Of a stretch of DNA of 64,000 nt, positions 52,942-62,267 are shown in pieces. The notes below the pieces were generated by a model that saw nothing but the letters and a program-made list of their open reading frames with translations, did not search any database and was not told where the DNA came from. The stretch is from Actinomycetes bacterium (GTDB lineage: Bacteria > Actinomycetota > Actinomycetes > Nanopelagicales > Nanopelagicaceae). A program made the translations under genes and the position numbers. Position 1 is the first letter of the stretch. Each line of letters begins with the position of its first letter. Location of the stretch: positions 1,364,001 to 1,428,000 of the forward strand of contig OX376642.1 in the NCBI GenBank assembly GCA_947383695.1. The letters are read 5' to 3'.

Positions 52942-53718
52942 ATGAGCGCACACTTCTTTGAAACATCTGCGCGCTCAGCTATTGGGTTGGTTCGCCAAGG
53001 AAATGAAGACTCTGGTTTTGTCTCTGCGCAGTTAATCGCCGTTGCCGATGGAATGGGTGGCCACGCTGCTGGAGAAGTTGCTTCCCGTATCGCGGTAGAG
53101 GTTTTACAAACCCTGTCACCAACCTTGATCTCGCCAGAAATTGATGAGGATTCAATTGAAGATTTGTTGATGCACTCATTGCACAGTATTGACTCTGAAA
53201 TCTCAGTGGTTACTGAGGAAGAGATTGAAAAGCGCGGTATGGGAACAACCCTGACCGCTTTGTTGATTCGTGACAAATATGTTTCATTGCTTCATGTCGG
53301 AGATTCGCGATGTTATCGCCTGCGTGGAAACACATTGGAACAACTCAGCAATGATCACACTGTTATTCAGGAGTTACTAGATCAAGGTGCGATTTCATTG
53401 GCAGAGGCTGCCGAACATCCACAGCGTTCTATGTTGACCCAAGCACTGCGCGGTGATGGAGATGTGACACCTGTTCTACAGATGTATGAGGTTAAAAAGG
53501 GTGATCGATACTTGCTGTGTTCCGATGGTTTATCAGGGGTTTTAACAGAAAAAGAGATCAAGCTTGGCTTAAAGAAATCTGATAAAGATGAAGCTGTTAA
53601 GTTTTTAATTGATGCAACATATGTCAACGGTGCACCTGATAATGTCACCGTACTTATTGCAGATATCTCAGATACATCAACCACATCACCATCACTGTTA
53701 GGAGCAGCTCATGATTAA
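52942..53718 (+). CDS. pstP: PP2C-family serine/threonine phosphatase (PstP-like)
   Basis: Metal-dependent phosphatase that reverses phosphorylation by PknB-type kinases, 258 residues. The PPM motifs are SAIGLVRQGNEDSGF, VADGMGGHAAGEVAS (metal Asp near residue 36), LLHVGDSRCYRLRG (near 116) and GAPDNVTVLIADI (near 232). Mycobacterial PstP has an additional membrane helix and extracellular part; this one ends after the catalytic domain, so it is soluble. It overlaps pknB by 8 bp. Confidence 0.9.
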   Translation: MSAHFFETSARSAIGLVRQGNEDSGFVSAQLIAVADGMGGHAAGEVASRIAVEVLQTLSPTLISPEIDEDSIEDLLMHSLHSIDSEISVVTEEEIEKRGMGTTLTALLIRDKYVSLLHVGDSRCYRLRGNTLEQLSNDHTVIQELLDQGAISLAEAAEHPQRSMLTQALRGDGDVTPVLQMYEVKKGDRYLLCSDGLSGVLTEKEIKLGLKKSDKDEAVKFLIDATYVNGAPDNVTVLIADISDTSTTSPSLLGAAHD

Positions 53719-55261
53719 TTCGCTGCTTGGTGATCGCTACAAATTAGGCGAGATGATCGGTACCGGCGGAATGGCCGATGTGTATGTTGCTGAAGACACC
53801 CGTCTTGCGCGACAGGTTGCAGTAAAAGTATTGCGCAGTGATTTAGCCCGTGATCCATCCTTTGTTGCACGTTTTCGTAAAGAGGCGTTAGCGGCGGCGG
53901 CTTTAAATCACCCAGGAATTGTTGCGGTGTACGACTCAGGGGAGGAACCTGCGCCATACATTGTTATGGAGTTAATTTCAGGACACACGCTGCGCGAGTT
54001 AATTCATAAGGGTGAACGTGTTCCATTAAAGCGCGCTCTTGAAATTGGCGAAGGAATTCTTGCCGCACTTGAGTATTCACATCACAGTGGAATTGTTCAC
54101 CGAGATATCAAACCTGCAAACATCATGATTACCGACAATGGCGATGTAAAGGTGATGGATTTTGGAATTGCACGAGCATTAGCTGATTTAGGTGCAACCC
54201 TTACAAGTACCTGGAATGTTGTTGGAACTGCACAGTACTTATCCCCTGAACAAGCGCTGGGTGAGGTTGCAGATTTACGAAGTGATATTTACTCAACAGG
54301 TTGTTTGTTATATGAAGTATTAACTGGAAAGCCACCATTTACAGGTGAAACACCTGTTTCCATCGCATACCAACATGTTTCAGGTGTATTGGCTCTACCA
54401 AGTTCTATTGTTCCTGGACTTCCAGCAGGTATCGACACCTTATTAACAGTTGCGTTAGCAAAGAACCCTGATGATCGATATCAATCCGCAGGATTAATGT
54501 TGGATGATCTTTACAAGGTGCAGGCTGGTGAAGTTGTAACAACAAAGATTGCAAAGCAGCCGGTCTCACGTCGTAAGGTATTAATTGGTGCGATTAGTGG
54601 AGTTGCCGCCCTTGGATTGCTTGTTGGTGGGCTCTTTCTCACACGTCCAGATGCAAATACCTCCAACTTGCCTCAACTTCCTAATGTTGTTGGTTTAACT
54701 CAAGCTGAAGCAACCGCGTTGCTGAGTGATTACGTTGTAACCGTTACTCGCGCACATGATGGACGAATCCCGAAGGATCGCGTTGCAAGTCAGGTTCCGC
54801 TTGCAACTACACGTGCGCAAAAAGGTTCTGGTGTTGTTTTAACAATCTCTGATGGACCTGGAGACTCTGTTGTCCCTATTGATTTAGTAGGAATGTCTTT
54901 AATTGATGCACGTGGTGCTTTAGCCTCTGTTGGTTTGTTGATCTCTTCAACAGAAGCGGTTCCATCTGATGAACCACAAGGAACTGTTTTAAAGGTAACT
55001 CCAGAGCCTGGTTCCACAATTACCGCAGGTAGTGGTGTTGTTTTGCAGATTGCTAGTGGTGAAGTAACTGTTCCATCATTAATTGGAACAGATGCGTTGC
55101 AAGCAAAAACAATTTTGGTTCAAGAAGGTTTCTTGGTTCGCGAAGTTGAAGGTTATGATGCAAACCAACCTATTGGTGTAGTTATTCGCCAAGCACCAGA
55201 TGGTGGAACGACACAAACCATCGGTAAATCAGTAACAATTACAATTAATAAAGCGCCGTAA
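53711..55261 (+). CDS. pknB: Serine/threonine protein kinase with PASTA domains
   Basis: Transmembrane kinase that senses peptidoglycan fragments and controls growth and division. The kinase domain (about 1-270) has the glycine loop GTGGMADVYVAED, catalytic Lys in VAVKVL, HRDIKPANIM (near residue 132), DFGIA and the activation segment with TSTWNVVGTAQYLSPEQ. One helix (about 293-313, IGAISGVAALGLLVGGLFL) precedes three PASTA repeats (about 315-380, 382-446 and 448-516), each with a V(P/V)xxxGxxxxxA pattern. Mycobacterial PknB has four. The juxtamembrane region is unusually short. Confidence 0.95.
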   Translation: MINSLLGDRYKLGEMIGTGGMADVYVAEDTRLARQVAVKVLRSDLARDPSFVARFRKEALAAAALNHPGIVAVYDSGEEPAPYIVMELISGHTLRELIHKGERVPLKRALEIGEGILAALEYSHHSGIVHRDIKPANIMITDNGDVKVMDFGIARALADLGATLTSTWNVVGTAQYLSPEQALGEVADLRSDIYSTGCLLYEVLTGKPPFTGETPVSIAYQHVSGVLALPSSIVPGLPAGIDTLLTVALAKNPDDRYQSAGLMLDDLYKVQAGEVVTTKIAKQPVSRRKVLIGAISGVAALGLLVGGLFLTRPDANTSNLPQLPNVVGLTQAEATALLSDYVVTVTRAHDGRIPKDRVASQVPLATTRAQKGSGVVLTISDGPGDSVVPIDLVGMSLIDARGALASVGLLISSTEAVPSDEPQGTVLKVTPEPGSTITAGSGVVLQIASGEVTVPSLIGTDALQAKTILVQEGFLVREVEGYDANQPIGVVIRQAPDGGTTQTIGKSVTITINKAP

Positions 55262-55262
55262 C

Positions 55263-55889
55263 TTAACGGGAAACTACTGGAGATAATCCAACTGCGCGTT
55301 CGCGAGCGCCTTTATCTCCACACATCACTAACCAGTTAGCAAGCATATGATGTCCATGTTCTGTAAGAACTGACTCTGGATGAAACTGCACACCTTGAAT
55401 TGGAAGTGTTGTGTGTTCCATCGACATTACTAAACCTGACTCTGTTGAACCGGTGATGTGTAATGTATTTGGTACTGAATCTTTTTCAACACACAATGAG
55501 TGATAACGGGTTGCGGTAAATGGTGATGGAATATCTGCCAACACACCTTCTTGTTTGTGATACACAAGTGATGTCTTTCCATGTAAAAGTTCTGGTGCTC
55601 TCGACACTGTTGCACCAAATGCAACACCGATAGCTTGGTGACCCAGGCAAACACCAAATAATGGAATTGAGTGCTCTGCGCAGTACTTGATCATCTCTAC
55701 AGAGACCCCAGCTTTTTCTGGAGTTCCAGGTCCTGGAGAGATAAGCACGCCGTCGTAATTGGCAGCTTCCGCCGCGGCCACCGCATCATTGCGAACCACG
55801 GTGCACTCTGCGCCTAACTGCTGCAGGTACTGCACCAAGTTAAAGACAAAGGAGTCGTAATTATCGATCACGAGAATCTTGGCGGCCAT
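55263..55889 (-). CDS. Anthranilate/aminodeoxychorismate synthase glutamine amidotransferase subunit
   Basis: Class I amidotransferase, 208 residues, supplying ammonia for anthranilate (TrpG) or aminodeoxychorismate (PabA). The triad is visible: Cys in GVCLGHQAIG (near 83) and His/Glu in QFHPESVLTEHG (near 176). The N-terminus is AAKILVIDNYDSFVFNLVQYL. ATG 55889 is chosen over an in-frame codon 18 nt upstream because family starts match and CACAAT lies 6 nt before it. Its place between pknB and crgA is conserved in Actinobacteria, where it is called trpG or pabA. Confidence 0.9.
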   Translation of the reverse strand: MAAKILVIDNYDSFVFNLVQYLQQLGAECTVVRNDAVAAAEAANYDGVLISPGPGTPEKAGVSVEMIKYCAEHSIPLFGVCLGHQAIGVAFGATVSRAPELLHGKTSLVYHKQEGVLADIPSPFTATRYHSLCVEKDSVPNTLHITGSTESGLVMSMEHTTLPIQGVQFHPESVLTEHGHHMLANWLVMCGDKGARERAVGLSPVVSR

Positions 55890-55923
55890 AGGAGCATTGT
55901 GTCTCATGGTGTATCTTTCGCGT
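55890..55923. promoter_or_regulatory. Divergent promoters of the amidotransferase gene and crgA
   Basis: Start codons lie 34 bp apart. TATCTT (55912-55917) is 6 nt before the crgA ATG, and CACAAT (complement of 55896-55901) is 6 nt before the amidotransferase ATG. There is no Shine-Dalgarno sequence. The distance forces the promoters to overlap. Confidence 0.55.
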
Positions 55924-56190
55924 ATGCCTAAATCAAAGCTCCGTAAGAAGGTCGCTGAGCAGCGCGCTCACAATCAAGAGGTTGTTGTTGAAACCCCTCA
56001 CGCACCGTTGGAGAGCCCAAAGTGGCTTGCTCCAACAATGGTTGCAGCCTTCTTAATCGGCTTGTTTTGGATTGTGGTCTTCTATGTAACTCAGACCCAG
56101 TATCCAATCCCAGGTATCGGTGCATGGAACATGATCGTTGGCTTTAGCTTTATTGGTGTGGGCTTCTCGCTCGCTACCCGCTGGCGCTAG
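55924..56190 (+). CDS. crgA: Cell division protein CrgA
   Basis: An 88-residue membrane protein that in other Actinobacteria binds FtsZ, FtsI and other septal proteins. A basic N-terminal tail (PKSKLRKKVAEQRAHNQE) is followed by two helices: PTMVAAFLIGLFWIVVFYVTQ and WNMIVGFSFIGVGFSLA, linked by YPIPGIGA. The start is ATG 55924, not the in-frame codon 45 nt earlier, because the promoter element TATCTT lies between them. Size and gene context are typical. Confidence 0.92.
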   Translation: MPKSKLRKKVAEQRAHNQEVVVETPHAPLESPKWLAPTMVAAFLIGLFWIVVFYVTQTQYPIPGIGAWNMIVGFSFIGVGFSLATRWR

Positions 56191-56242
56191 TTTTACTCGC
56201 TAATTACACCGTTGTAATTCAATCCACACTGTGGGAAAACCC

Positions 56243-56251
56243 TGTGGATAA
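56243..56251 (-). other. Perfect DnaA-box sequence
   Basis: Positions 56243-56251 read TGTGGATAA (TTATCCACA on the minus strand). It lies in the 62-bp intergenic space between the ends of crgA and the rhomboid gene, next to another CCACA/TGTGG dyad (56224-56234). Function is inferred from sequence alone. Confidence 0.45.
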
Positions 56252-56252
56252 C

Positions 56253-56786
56253 TTATCGTCGAACCATAACCAGCTGCGCCGCCACTACCCCGCCGATTAA
56301 TCCGCCGAGGTGGGCCCGCCAATCAACACCACCAATGGCAAAACCAAAGGCGAAGTTGATTCCGATAATTACAACAATGGAACGAATATCTGCGCCAATT
56401 CGCTTTCCAACTATTGCTAGCGCACCAAACAATCCAAAGATCGCACCTGATGCTCCAACTGATGGAATGAATGAGTTTGAAAAGTAAGCCGAAGCTAATG
56501 ATCCAGTTAAAAGTGAGAAGAAGAATACAAATAGATACTTCTGTTTTCCAAATGCTGCTTCTAGGGGATTACCTAAAACCATCAACGAGTACATATTGAA
56601 ACCTAAGTGAAAAAATCCACCATGGGTAAGTGCCACAGTAAATAATCGATACCACTCGTTGTTATAGGTCAACTCTGCAAAGTTTGGTAACCACAGTTGT
56701 TGTTGTAATGATGGAACTACCAATTGCAGCAGATATGCACCGCAGATAACTGCGATTAACGAATAAGTGGCAGAACGCTTAAGCAA
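56253..56786 (-). CDS. Rhomboid family intramembrane serine protease
   Basis: A 177-residue membrane protease with six helices. Catalytic Ser lies in [16 protein letters not shown] (near residue 106) and catalytic His in [12 protein letters not shown] (near 157). The conserved [14 protein letters not shown] in helix 2 is present. No N-terminal cytosolic domain is visible, so this is a minimal rhomboid. It overlaps ppiA by 8 bp on the same strand, and this order is conserved near gyrA in Actinobacteria. Substrates are unknown. Confidence 0.9.
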   Translation of the reverse strand: MLKRSATYSLIAVICGAYLLQLVVPSLQQQLWLPNFAELTYNNEWYRLFTVALTHGGFFHLGFNMYSLMVLGNPLEAAFGKQKYLFVFFFSLLTGSLASAYFSNSFIPSVGASGAIFGLFGALAIVGKRIGADIRSIVVIIGINFAFGFAIGGVDWRAHLGGLIGGVVAAQLVMVRR

Positions 56787-57291
56787 CTGTAACGCTGTTG
56801 ATTGTTATGTCAGTTGCTGGCTTGTCCTGTGCACCAGTCTTTGCTGTTGCAATCGCATCTACAACAGCTTGGCTAGCAGCATCTTTAACCTCGCCAAAGA
56901 TGCTGTGTTTACGGTTCAACCATGTTGTTGGAGCAACAGTGATAAAGAACTGTGAACCATTTGTTCCTGGTCCTGAGTTAGCCATTGCGAGAATGTATGG
57001 GCGATCAAATGTTAATTCGCCGTGGAACTCATCTGCGAAACGGTATCCCGGTCCACCTGTTCCGCGACCTAGTGGATCTCCACCTTGAATCATGAAACCA
57101 TCAATGACGCGGTGAAAGATTGTTCCGTCATATAACTTTGCAGTTGTTTTATCTCCAGTGCGTGGATCAGTCCACTCCTTTGCACCAGTTGCTAGTTCTA
57201 CAAAGTTTGCAACTGTCTTTGGTGCATGATTTGGAAATAGCTCAATAACAATGTCACCGAGTGATGTGTGAAGGGTAGCTGTTGTAGTCAT
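56779..57291 (-). CDS. ppiA: Peptidyl-prolyl cis-trans isomerase, cyclophilin type
   Basis: A 170-residue cyclophilin that speeds proline isomerisation. Features are [20 protein letters not shown] (catalytic Arg, near residue 60) and [16 protein letters not shown] (near 108-123), with a normal domain length. It has no signal peptide, so it is cytosolic. TAATCT stands 6 nt before the ATG. It leads the ppiA-rhomboid operon. Confidence 0.95.
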   Translation of the reverse strand: MTTTATLHTSLGDIVIELFPNHAPKTVANFVELATGAKEWTDPRTGDKTTAKLYDGTIFHRVIDGFMIQGGDPLGRGTGGPGYRFADEFHGELTFDRPYILAMANSGPGTNGSQFFITVAPTTWLNRKHSIFGEVKDAASQAVVDAIATAKTGAQDKPATDITINSVTVA

Positions 57292-57323
57292 GGCGTTAGA
57301 TTACGCTAAAGATGCAGCGCTTT

Positions 57324-58166
57324 TTACGGGTTACAACTCATGCAACGGGATGGATCAATAGTCACATTGATCACAGCCCCTGGCTTTGTGTATTCACACT
57401 TAGCACAACCCAAAATCTCTTCTTTTAGAGCATTTTCCGCGTAATCGCCACACTCCGAACAGTGAACCCCTCTGGTGTAACTCTTTAGCCCCCAACCCGG
57501 TGTGTGGCAATCGGGGCAGGTGTTAACAAGTCGTTGGGCTAACTTAAGTCCGACTTTAGAAATATTCTCTTGTCTAGATGGAGAATACATCGCTCGAAAA
57601 TCACTTTCAATAATCGCTTGTCCATCTGCAGATTTATCGCGAGCTTCGATAATTGCTTTCTCTAGCTCACGTAGCTCACGTATCCCTTTAATTGCACCAG
57701 CTCCAATATTGGGCTTGACGATAAGAGCGTGGTTCGGAAAATCAGCTCGCTTTAAAAACTCATCTAAGTTATTTTTCAATGTGGTTGTTGTGGCTGCAAT
57801 GATCTGGTTTGAAATCACAGTCTCATGGACCGTGATTCCTAACTCTTCATCTATAAAAAGTAAGGTTTCGATATCTGCGGAAATAAATGGAACAAATGGA
57901 TCTGTGGTGATGCTTCCTTCAGATGCGATTACATATGGGTTGCCTGTTGCTTCGATTCCAAGTTTCGCCTTTCTTATCGCTGTCTCTAACGAGTTGCCGA
58001 CTCTTTCAATCTCTCCAGAAAAGGTTCCTAGTACATCTGTATCAAGATTAACCTCCTCTATGTGTACCTGCAGTAGATTGTGAAAATGAGGAGCAACCAA
58101 TCTCCCTTTGTCATGCTTGGTTGGCATGACAAAACTCTTTGAGTTGTATCTGTTGGGGATGCTCAC
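57324..58166 (-). CDS. DUF6671-type zinc-ribbon protein
   Basis: A 280-residue soluble protein that I match, with moderate confidence, to the DUF6671 family. The N-terminal part has MPTKHDKGRLVAPHF and VLGTFSGEIER, with a central alpha/beta region (VIASEGSITTDPFVPFISADIE, near 77-98). The C-terminal 70 residues carry four Cys pairs (CPDC, CSEC, CAKC, CMSC), two zinc ribbons. ISTDP-like segments recall phosphate handling, but no catalytic motif is sure. It overlaps the HTH regulator by 4 nt and shares its operon opposite SbtA. Confidence 0.65.
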   Translation of the reverse strand: MSIPNRYNSKSFVMPTKHDKGRLVAPHFHNLLQVHIEEVNLDTDVLGTFSGEIERVGNSLETAIRKAKLGIEATGNPYVIASEGSITTDPFVPFISADIETLLFIDEELGITVHETVISNQIIAATTTTLKNNLDEFLKRADFPNHALIVKPNIGAGAIKGIRELRELEKAIIEARDKSADGQAIIESDFRAMYSPSRQENISKVGLKLAQRLVNTCPDCHTPGWGLKSYTRGVHCSECGDYAENALKEEILGCAKCEYTKPGAVINVTIDPSRCMSCNP

Positions 58167-58456
58167 TTTTTTGAAAAGATCCTTAGTAGTGCGCTAATTG
58201 GTTGTTGTGCTTCCATTGGATGGCGAAATTTTTTATTGGTGTTTACTCGATAGCTATTTCGTCGACCGATTCTTTCAATGGAAATATATCCACCAGTTTC
58301 CAAATCCGACAGAATGGATAGAGCGCTTCGCTCAGTAATTCCAACAGCCTCTGCGATCTCTTTGACCTTTGAATCAGGGTTGCGATTGATGTGGACAAGG
58401 ATGTGACCGTGATTTGATAGAAAGGTCCATGTTGATTGGGTTTTTGCCTCTGTCAT
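58163..58456 (-). CDS. Winged-helix transcriptional regulator, MarR/ArsR-like
   Basis: A 97-residue DNA-binding protein from ATG 58456. The winged helix-turn-helix spans about residues 10-75: HGHILVHINRNPDSKVKEIA, the recognition helix ITERSALSILSDLETGGYI and the wing RIGRRNSYRV. No ligand domain is present. ATG 58456 is chosen over one 15 nt upstream because a perfect TATAAT (complement of 58463-58468) lies 6 nt before it. An inverted repeat in the shared intergenic region with sbtA is the obvious operator candidate. Confidence 0.82.
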   Translation of the reverse strand: MTEAKTQSTWTFLSNHGHILVHINRNPDSKVKEIAEAVGITERSALSILSDLETGGYISIERIGRRNSYRVNTNKKFRHPMEAQQPISALLRIFSKK

Positions 58457-58512
58457 GGATTGATTATACATGAGATTTGACTCATGAATTATAGTTCATG
58501 TATTATTATTCT
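58457..58512. promoter_or_regulatory. Divergent promoter and candidate operator between the regulator and sbtA-like gene
   Basis: For sbtA: TTGACT (58477-58482), 18 bp, TATTAT (58501-58506), then GTG 58513 after 6 nt. For the regulator: TATAAT on the minus strand (58463-58468), then ATG after 6 nt. ATACATGA (58466-58473) and TCATGTAT (58496-58503) form a perfect inverted repeat with arms overlapping each -10 element, and a third TCATGA lies between (58482-58487). This is ideal for autoregulation and co-repression. Confidence 0.6.
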
Positions 58513-59481
58513 GTGAGCTCATGGGATTTAGCGCTATCCAACCTTGTATCTGTTGGTGTTTTGGCTTTTGCTTTCGGTTTTATCGCAGCCAGAATTAGAA
58601 GCGATGTACGGGTTCCAGAGCAGATCTATCAGTTTTTATCTATCTATCTTTTGTTTGGAATCGGACTTAAAGGTGGTCACTCATTAAAGAGCGTCTCCTT
58701 TGAAGAAATCTTAACCCCAGCTGTAACAACAATAATTGCAGGTGCTTTGATCCCGGTGCTTGCCTATCTTTCACTTCGTTTTGTTCGCGCTTTGTCTGTG
58801 ATGGATCGTGGAGCGATTGCTGCTCATTATGGATCGACTTCGCTTGTGACCTTTTCTGCAGCTCTTCTATTTCTTGAAAGTAACTCTATTTTCGTTGAAG
58901 GTTTCGCCCCTGCTTTGTTAACTTTGATGGAGATCCCGGGGTTGATTGTTGGAATTTATCTGGGTTCTAGAACACCTGGAACAACTGTTAAATGGAGCGA
59001 AACCCTTAAAGAGGTTTTATTAGGCAAAACAGTTTTGTTGTTATTTGGTGGATTGTTTATTGGTGCGGTATCTACCAATGAAGGTTATGAAAAAGTAAGT
59101 CCATTCTTTGTTGGTTTATTAAGTGGATTACTTGTTTTATTCCTATTGCATTTGGGGTACTTGGCAGGCTTCAACTTCTCTGAGGTTCGCAAGGTTGGAA
59201 AACCGCTTATTGTTTTCGCCCTTTTCTTTCCATTAATTATTGGTGTGGCAGGTGTTGCATTAGGTGGAGCAATTGGACTCTCAGTTGGTGGTTCAACAAT
59301 TCTTGGTGTTTTGTGTGCGAGCGCTTCTTATATTGCAGCACCTGCCGCTGTGACTGTTGCGCTACCAAAGGCCAATGCAACCGTTGCTTTGATGTCCAGT
59401 ATTGGCGTTACATTTCCATTTAACTTGATCATTGGAATTCCGGTGTACTTCAAAGTGGCGGAGTTTTTAAGCACCATTTAG
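58513..59481 (+). CDS. SbtA-family sodium-dependent bicarbonate transporter-like permease
   Basis: A 322-residue membrane protein of PF05982 (SbtA) with about ten helices. Two inverted halves are suggested by EQIYQFLSIYLLFGIGLKGG (near residue 38) and VGGSTILGVLCASASYIAAPAAVTVALP (near 260-287), the latter a diagnostic SbtA segment. SbtA imports bicarbonate with sodium in cyanobacteria; in heterotrophs the substrate is less sure. No PII-like SbtB gene is adjacent, unlike cyanobacteria. The start is GTG 58513, set by the promoter spacing; an ATG 15 nt upstream overlaps the -10 element. Confidence 0.85.
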   Translation: MSSWDLALSNLVSVGVLAFAFGFIAARIRSDVRVPEQIYQFLSIYLLFGIGLKGGHSLKSVSFEEILTPAVTTIIAGALIPVLAYLSLRFVRALSVMDRGAIAAHYGSTSLVTFSAALLFLESNSIFVEGFAPALLTLMEIPGLIVGIYLGSRTPGTTVKWSETLKEVLLGKTVLLLFGGLFIGAVSTNEGYEKVSPFFVGLLSGLLVLFLLHLGYLAGFNFSEVRKVGKPLIVFALFFPLIIGVAGVALGGAIGLSVGGSTILGVLCASASYIAAPAAVTVALPKANATVALMSSIGVTFPFNLIIGIPVYFKVAEFLSTI

Positions 59482-59511
59482 AAATTGGAATTTAACTCAA
59501 GAAAACTACTG

Positions 59512-59584
59512 TGGAGACCAGGGGAATCGAACCCCTAACCCCCGCCTTGCAAAGGCGGTGCTCTACCAATTGAGCTAGGTCCCC
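59512..59584 (-). tRNA. tRNA-Ala(TGC)
   Basis: A 73-nt tRNA. GGGGACC (complement of 59578-59584) pairs with GGTCTCC, including a wobble. The anticodon arm CCGCCTTTGCAAGGCGG gives TGC. The T-arm reads AGGGGTTCGATTCCCCT. It follows tRNA-Ile on the same strand with 13 nt between, an arrangement common after gyrA in Actinobacteria. Confidence 0.97.
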
Positions 59585-59597
59585 GTATTAGAACGGG

Positions 59598-59672
59598 TGG
59601 GCCCAGGTGGACTTGAACCACCGACCTCTTCCTTATCAGGGAAGCGCTCTAACCAGGCTGAGCTATGGGCCC
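59598..59672 (-). tRNA. tRNA-Ile(GAT)
   Basis: A 75-nt tRNA. GGGCCCA (complement of 59666-59672) pairs with TGGGCCC. The anticodon arm CTTCCCTGATAAGGAAG gives GAT. The T-arm reads GGTGGTTCAAGTCCACC. It lies 100 bp downstream of gyrA; the gap holds no gene I can see. Confidence 0.97.
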
Positions 59673-59772
59673 GCAACAAGATTGCTCTTGATTGCAGAAG
59701 CGCAAGATTACCTTGAACTTCACTAACTCCCAAAACGAGCGTTAGCGCCATAACTACAGGATGCGAACCATA

Positions 59773-62267
59773 CTAACTTTTCGCGGAAATCTCATCTTCG
59801 CCATTCTTGGTCACCGATAACAGGCTCACACCTTCATCAAGATTGACCAAGCGCACACCCATGCTGTCGCGGCCGGTCTGACGGACCTCAGCTGCAGGGG
59901 TTCTCATGACAGTTCCCGCGGAAGTGATCGCAAGGATCTCATCCTCATCACGAAGAACCAATGCGCTAACAAGGGATCCACGTGAATTCTCATCGATCTT
60001 GGCGGCTTTAATTCCAATTCCGCCGCGACCCTGCAATCGATACTCATCGATTGGGGTTTTCTTTCCGTAACCACCATCGGTGGCAGTAAATACAAATGAA
60101 TCCTTTGCAAGATCAGCATTAACACGAGCCATTGTTAAGAGATCATCGCCGGTGCGGAACTTCATTCCAATAACACCACTTGTTGAACGTCCCATTGAAC
60201 GTAGAGATTCATCATCTGCGGTAAATCGCAGCGACATACCTTTTGTTGAAACTAATAACAGTTCATCATCAGAGTTAATCAATGATGCAGAAACAACCTC
60301 ATCACCTGGTTTTAAGGTAATTGCAATAAGTCCACCAGTACGTGGTGAGTCGTATTCACTAAGTGGTGTCTTCTTAACCAAACCATTGCGGGTTGCAAGG
60401 ACTAAGAAAGGAGAGATTGTGTAATCCTTTAATGACAAAACTTCAGCAATTTTCTCATCAGGTTTGAATGCCATTAGGTTTGCAACATGTTGTCCGCGGG
60501 CATCGCGTCCTGCATCTGGTAGTTCATGAACCTTTGCGCGATAGACGCGACCTTGGTTGGTAAAGAACAACAACCAATCGTGGGTTGATGCAACAAAGAA
60601 ATGATCTACAACATCATCCTCTTTAAGCGCTGCACCCTTAACTCCGCGACCACCACGTCGTTGTGATCGATAAAGATCTGCCATAGTGCGTTTTGAGTAA
60701 CCGCCGCGGGTAATAGTTACAACAACATCTTGATCTGGAATTAAATCTTCGGCGCTGAAATCACCCTCGCTAGCAATGATCTGTGTGCGGCGCTCATCGC
60801 CATACTTTGCAACTAAATCAGCAAGCTCTGTCTTAACGATTTCTCGTTGTTTTTCAGGGCTTACAAGGATCTTGTTGAGCTCAACAATGTCAGCCATTAA
60901 GCCGTCATACTCATCATTGATCTTTTGACGCTCCAACGCTGCAATACGGCGTAGTTGCATATCCAAAATCGCGTTGGCTTGGATTTCATCAACTGATAGA
61001 AGTTTCATCAAACCTGTGCGTGCTTCTTCAGGTGTAGTTGAGGCACGAATCAATGCAATTACGGCATCTAGTGCATCAAGTGCCTTGAGGTAACCCTGCA
61101 AGATATGTGCGCGCTTTTCCTTTTCCGCTAAGCGGTACTTGGTACGGCGAACAATTACTTCGATCTGGTGTTCGATGTAGTAACGAATAAACTCATCAAG
61201 ACGCAATGTGCGAGGTACACCATCGACAAGTGCCAACATATTTGCACCAAATGTGTCCTGCAATTGTGTCTGCTTGTACAGGTTATTAAGTACAACCTTT
61301 GGAATTGCAGATTGCTGCAAAACAATTACTAAGCGCTGACCTAAACGTTCATTACCTTCATCGCGAACATCTGCGATTCCCTTGATTTTTCCATCTTTAA
61401 CAAGCTCTGCGATCTTAAGTGCAAGGTTGTCTGGGTTAACTTGGTATGGAAGTTCGCTGATAACTAAGCAGGTGCGCTTGTTGATTTCCTCAACCTGAAC
61501 AACTGCGCGCATTGTGATTGATCCACGACCCGTGCGGTACGCCTCTTCAATTCCGGTGCGGCCAACAATTAAACCCTTAGTAGGAAAATCTGGACCTTTA
61601 ACAATCTTGATTAGTTGATTAAGAAGCTCATCCTGCTTCATCTCGGGGTTTTCCAGAGAGAAAATAACCGCTTCACCGATTTCGCGCAGATTGTGTGGCG
61701 GAATATTTGTCGCCATACCAACTGCGATACCTGCAGAACCATTAACTAAAAGGTTTGGTAAACGGCTTGGAAGAACTGTTGGCTCTTGTGAACGACCGTC
61801 GTAGTTAGGAATGAAATTAACTGTGTCTTCATCGATGTCGCGCATCATCTCCATCGCGATAGGAGATAAACGTGCTTCTGTGTAACGCATCGCTGCCGCT
61901 GGATCATTTCCAGGGGAGCCGAAGTTTCCATTTCCATCAATAAGTAGGTAACGAAGGGACCAATGCTGAGCTAAACGGACTACAGAGTCATAAATCGCGG
62001 TGTCACCATGTGGGTGGTAATTACCCATAACGTCACCGACGATGCGAGAAGACTTGTAGTAACCCTTATCTGGGCGATAACCAGCGTCATACATTGCATA
62101 CAGAACACGGCGGTGAACTGGTTTTAATCCATCGCGAACATCTGGAAGTGCGCGACCAACGATAACTGACATCGCATAATCAAGATAGGAACGAGCCATC
62201 TCAACTTGAAGATCAACTGTTTCAATCTTGTCGAAGTTTTCGAGATTATTTGGGTTCAATTCATCCA

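Noticed and set aside
61900-62100. Quinolone-resistance substitution in gyrA (Thr at the Ser83 position)
   Set aside because: Thr or Ser at this site is a normal variant and does not by itself indicate resistance.
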